Shown here: positions 51,201 to 57,200 of the stretch, one piece after another | Position numbering within the stretch: position 1 is the first letter of the stretch | Layout: each line of letters opens with the position of its first letter | Notes under the pieces: generated by a model | What the model saw: only the letters and a program-made list of their open reading frames with translations | Database searches by the model: none | Told to the model about the DNA's origin: nothing | Translations under genes and position numbers: made by a program | Assembly (NCBI GenBank): GCA_029964075.1 | Contig: CM057149.1 | Span: forward strand, 21,900,197-21,964,196 | Direction: 5' to 3' | Length of the DNA: 64,000 bases | From: Patiria pectinifera | Taxonomy: Eukaryota > Echinodermata > Asteroidea > Valvatida > Asterinidae

Positions 51201-54200
51201 ATAATCACTAGACCACTCTCCCAGGTGAGGAGTATGGCATAATGATTATTTAGTTACTCAATTAATCAATAGCTGTATTGAATATTTGGTTACAGTTTTT
51301 ATTCCATATATCGAAAACACTTTATGATAATGAAGGCTTCATTTCAGGAGACATAAAAATGTGCACCAAAAATGATAGGAGCAAAAAAACAAAAAAGAAA
51401 CAGAATCAAAATCTAGCATTCCATGGGTTGCACTCTTCCTTAACCAGTTCGCGCCAGGATTATTTTGACTTTGACCGGACCCAGGCGTGGGATTTTTTTT
51501 TTCACGAACCTCGAGACAGGAACCTGCGAAATGGTTTCAGGCCGTCATCTAGCACACCCTGACATTTCTGGCTTCGCTTTGCTTCGAGCGGGTCGCAAAC
51601 ACATATTTCCAGCCTCGCTCGTTGCGTGTTCATCCATCATCCATTCTGAATACCGCAAAACGTTTGCGTGTATACACGCCACCCGACGTCAACTGCTTAA
51701 GAAAGTTGGACTAATACTAAAGATGCACTTGCTAATGTATGCTAATGCCTGGTTCTAAAGTTGTTTTGTTGTCATTTTCTTAAACGTTTTAGCTCCAGAA
51801 GAAGATGTCACCGTTCCCCAAGTCACCTGTGGTGCGTGCTCATGCCAGATATTCCTTCTCTCAACAGACCAGGTGAAAAAAAGTGATTTTTGTGACATAT
51901 AAAGGCAATGTTCCTGTCCTTTTTCAAGTCCACAAATAGTCTGAAATACAAAATTTAATGGTAAGCACCAAGCCACACAGCTGACACATGCAGTTGTGTT
52001 TTACTATACTCTCGAGGACAATGCTTTGTGTTTCCCTTTGTCCCTGTATTGTAACACTCTCCCATAGACTAAGCACATAACCGTACGATAGAGGACCGTT
52101 TTCAACAAAAGACCCAACTCCCGAGGACTGAAAGGATTTGTTAGTCTCTCTTTGTGTGTCGGTCCTCGGGGGTTATGTAGAACACGTACAGGCTCGCAGG
52201 GAGCATTGGAGTCGAGTCTATCACAAGTCCTCACAAATCCATCACAAGTCCTGTAGTCTCAAGTCAAATTTCAAGCAGTGAAAATGAACTGTGTCAACAG
52301 CAGTCCTATGTATATCTCCTGTTGCTTCTGATCGGGCTTGTGATGGACTTGTGATGGACTTGACTACAAAGCAGAATGCAAGGAATGTACAATTTGTCCA
52401 AAAATACATGTACTTTGATTTCTGTCTGATTTCTCGTATAAATACTCAGACACGTTCAGATTACTTTTAAGTACACATTTTCAATTCCCACCCATGATCA
52501 AAAGTCCAGCTTCTCCGACCACATTGTCTAGTTTTTCAGACTGAAATCATACCACGGTACAACACCTTATGCTTTAGTATACATGTCAAACTCTGAAAAA
52601 AGACTCAAGTACAACACAAAATAGACTTGTCCATCTTTTATCTGTTACTCTTATTCGTTTTCCTTTTTATGCCGCATTGGCAAATTGTGCTGCTTGGTAT
52701 TACAGTAGAATCGGACTAAATCAAGAAAAACAGGTTTCCTCGTGATCAATTGGGAAGAAATTGCAATCTTCACAGAAACGTTGGTCAGATTTTCATCAAA
52801 GTAATATTTTTCCACAGAGGCTGTAATTTTCTTCAGTTGCTGATTATGTGCAGCGTGCTGTGTGTTGACTCGACGCAAATCATTCAGGACATCCATTTTT
52901 TTCATACCAATGCAAAATTGGGATATTTAAAGTACACTCTTACTATTGATGCAGATTTTAACACTGACGTGATTTTTCCACTTTAGTTGAACTGCAAAAT
53001 CGTCATCCCTAAGAAAGTGATCGTCTTGGATAGTAACCTTGTAGACCAGGAGTTCCTGAAGAAGAGTGGACTTCTGAAGAAGAGTGGGGACTTCTCGGAC
53101 TCGGACAGCGACACCGATGAGGACTCAGAGGAGGATGAAAACGATGAGGAGCAGTGTGATCAAAATGAGGGGAGAGACACCCAGATAGATGGGGTGGGGA
53201 TGGAGGACAGTGAGACACAGGGGATAGGGGTCATAGACAGGGTGAGGAATGTCACCGGAGTCAGATTTGATGAGGATAATGATGATGAGAAGACAACAGG
53301 ACAGGCTGAAACAATGGAAGATCAACTAGCCTTGGACTCTTCGATAAGTGTTGTCGAGGATGATGCAAATGACCGCAGCGTCATGGATCAGCTGAACGAA
53401 CTGGCCGAGGGTCTTGTGAGCATTGAGTCCCAGTTTTCCGATGCAATAGAATGTCCATCAGTTCAGCAGTCTGTTATAGACATGGACCATAGCTACTTGG
53501 CTAGCACGTCAACGGTGGTTGATCACGACCAACCAACTGTGAATGGCTCAGGGGATAGAGGGGAAACTTCACTTCCAAAGTCTGAAGGGACAGTGACTGG
53601 TTATGGGGATGGTTCCGGAGACGCCAGCCAAGAAGTGTGGCCTGCTGATCCAAGATTTAGTCTAATAGATGAGGTCCTTTATGGGGTCGGCAGCTCTAAG
53701 CGGCAGGAGACTGCCAGCCCAAGTCAGGCCCACCTCAAGCCCCAGCCCCGCAACGCCACCATGAAGTGCCTCTCGTACGACCAGGTCTCCTTCACCAAGT
53801 GGCTGATCCTCCGGGGCCACTACGCGCCGGGGGTCTGCGGCAAGAAGATCTCAACTCTCCAAGAGAACATTGCCTTTAACGCCTTCATCATCAAGCTCTC
53901 ACTCAACGAATCTAGTCCCGGGGTCCCTTGCCAATCCCGTCCAGAGTTCCAGCCCTGTGCTAGTCTTCTGGAATACCTCCTTAGGCCTTGCAAGAAATTT
54001 GTGTATTTGGAGCCTGTCTGGAAGCCGACGGAGCTTGGCCAAGAAGCTTCGTATCTTGAAGAGTTGTGTCAAGGAAAGGTGTTTGAACAGCAAGGAGACA
54101 GCACCCAGGAGCTTACACAGAGGTAGTAACTTTGTAAACTTTTTCCCCTTGCTTTTTGTTTTATTCGGGTAAAATTAAAAATTACGATTTTTAAAAAAAA

Positions 54201-57200
54201 TGCACATTGAAAAACCAGAAGGAAAAGGAAATTAGCAATACGATAAGGACATTTTATGTTTAAAATTTGGCATGAAAACCCTGGATTAAAAATTCCTGGG
54301 AAATCTGAGGAATCAAAGAGGGACTGAAAAATCAAATCCACTTTAATGGCCTGTCAAACTCATTAATTCCATATCACCATCCCCAAATCAAACCTTAGAC
54401 AATAACTCTTGATATTTGTCAGTCGTCGTGAGCAAGTGAGGCCACAGCTGCATAGCATGTTAACCCATTAATGCCTGAATCACATGGTATAATGTTAAGC
54501 ACCTGTTTCTAATTGCATTACACTGTAATTATTCCCTGATGGCAGTAGCGTAAACAGGTGCAGAGTGGCAGATTGTAATGGGATGGAGATTTGAAAAGCA
54601 AAATCGGGACGGTGATAGGAGCAAAATCAGGACGGTGAAGATGGGTATCAGGAAGAAAACTGTATTTTGCTACTATATAATATTTTCTATTGATTGCCAT
54701 TTTTAACGAGTCCCTTTTTTCATGAGGGCCCTTTTTCACAAGTGTCTATGTTTACGACTTGTAAATGTCATGCCGCCTTGAAGAGCGCCACCTATTGTCC
54801 AAATGTCCGGTTTGATCAGTGCCCCCGTCGGAAGAAGGTGTCTAACCCCCCACCCCCCATCCCCCCCCCAAAAAAAAACCTGGTTATGTGCTTGCCTGAT
54901 GGATCCATAAATCGTGCAGTGCTCGGATGGTTTAGGGTGGTACAGAGAGTAACAGGCAAGCCAGTTGTGGGCGGTACACGGACGAATGAGTCAACATGTT
55001 ATCCAGTAGAGTAGATATTGTTTAATAATATAATATTGGATGGCTTTGAGATGGATACCAGAATATATTGCACGAGTTATGACAATATTTTCGACTCTTG
55101 CAATATTGTCATAGCGAGTGCAATATATTCTTGTATCCACTGAAAAAAAGTCATCCAATATTATTATTATTATTATTTATATCAGGCTGACTTGATCTAC
55201 AAGAAATACAATTGTAGACACTGTCTTCATTTCATCTTTTTCGTCAAACTATTTGAAGCTACTGTAATTGTTGACAACAGTACCTGGCCTTCTTGACGCT
55301 ACATGCGCGCAGCGTGTTCCGTGTTTGACGGTCCGCGCGCGCTACGCTCTGGTGAGTGGTTAACAACTGTGACTTTCTTTGCTCTTGATCTTGCGGGAAC
55401 CAGCGAAAATGCCCGGATGACTGCAATAACAATAATATTGCAGTAAACCAGGAACCGTAATATTGCAGTCATCCTGGTACTTTTTATGAAAGCATGCAAT
55501 ACGCTGATTTACTTTCACCGCTGGAAGCCTGATATAAATAATAATGTGATATGACTTCATAATTATTATTATTCCATTGATATCTTCTTTATTTCTTTTT
55601 TTCTTTTTTTTGGTGCGTGAATCTGTAGGTTCACTGGGATAGGCCTCGATGTTGCCGTAACTGCTGCACTAATCCAAATCTATGAGAAGATTAAAGAAGC
55701 CGGATTTCTCGGCGTGACCGTGCCGGAAGTGAAGAGGATTGTGGGAAGGGTGGAGGCAGCCGGCACTGTCAAGCTTCCTCTGGAGAAATATATCAATGTG
55801 TTGCTCGACCAGGAAATGGTATGTTGCAGGCCAAAGAGTGGCTGCAAAATATTTAGCTGGTCAAACTAAAATGAACATGTTATTGAATAATTAAAGAAAA
55901 CTCACAATTCAGCAAAGACCTCTTGTTTATTTATTCACTTTCCCTCTTTCGCAAGGACAGGTTTTTTGAATAAAATATGTGACTCATTACTAGCAAGAAT
56001 GTTTATGTTAACTCTTTTTCTGCTTGGTAAGAAAAATTGCTTCATGAAACAGACTGGCAGTATTTTGAGCACATAATGCTTAATGAATAATTTACCCTTT
56101 GCAAGGAAATCATGTTAAATGAATCAGAGATGATATGTGATGCGATCAAGCTGTATGAGTCATTTGTCGGGAACTTTCATTTGGAGATACTGGCCAAAAT
56201 AGGCCCACTTCAGTACATCACTTCATCACAGCACATCACTTCATCACAGCACTTGGTGTTCCAACTTTCATAATATTTGAACTACAGATGGTACCAGCAG
56301 TTTTCACAGCAGTAATGCTGAGATTGTGCTCTTTTCAAATCTGCAAAAAAAATAAAAAATAACTAGGGTCGACAAATGACTCATTTAGCTTGAACGCATC
56401 ACATTATGGTGGTTATTGACTAACACGCTTTTGCGAGTATGTCATGCTTAACTCTATTTGGTGAAGGCAAGGTACTAAATCAATGTCATCTGTTTTCAGA
56501 TAGTGGAAGTGGGTTCCAACGACCTCCGCATTGTCGCTACCAAACACGCCTCACTGTGGATGATCCATTCGCACAGACTAGTAATCCCTGCCAAATCCGC
56601 TGATTCAGACCCTCTTGCCAAGAGACCGTGTCTAGACGGGCTGTCAAATACCTCCTTAGATGTACCTTCGAGGAATGAACTAGTGGAGGGAGAGAGTAGA
56701 AACGCTGAAATTGTTGACCTAACAGGAGAGCCCCTAGTGCCACAACTCCAAAGCGAATATTCAGTTGAGAATATCTCAATGTCTGAACCAGGACAGAGTC
56801 TGAGTCCCCTGCCTGGGTCAGGTCAAGTGCTCGAGGTCACTCCAGAAGATGACCCCCTTGCTGAAGGGTCAGGGGGCAAAGGTCACGAGGAGGTCACTGT
56901 CGTAGGTTCCCCTGAAGATGCAGCCGAAGAGGTCTTGGAGATTGGCGAGGCGACGGACACGATGAGAGAATCCAGTGATGGCGGAGAGGCATCCTTGGCC
57001 GACAGAAGCTCATCAACTGATTCTGATCACGGTAGAGCAGTCAAGAGGAAGTTTGCCACGGTCATTGATGGGTAAGGAGAAAAACCCAAGTTTTCAAAAG
57101 ATTTTGAGACACTGGAGACATGTTTGAGTATGTTGAATATTAAAAAAAAAAAAAGCCATGAAGATTGATTAATTTTACTTTTCAATTATACTGAATAGTT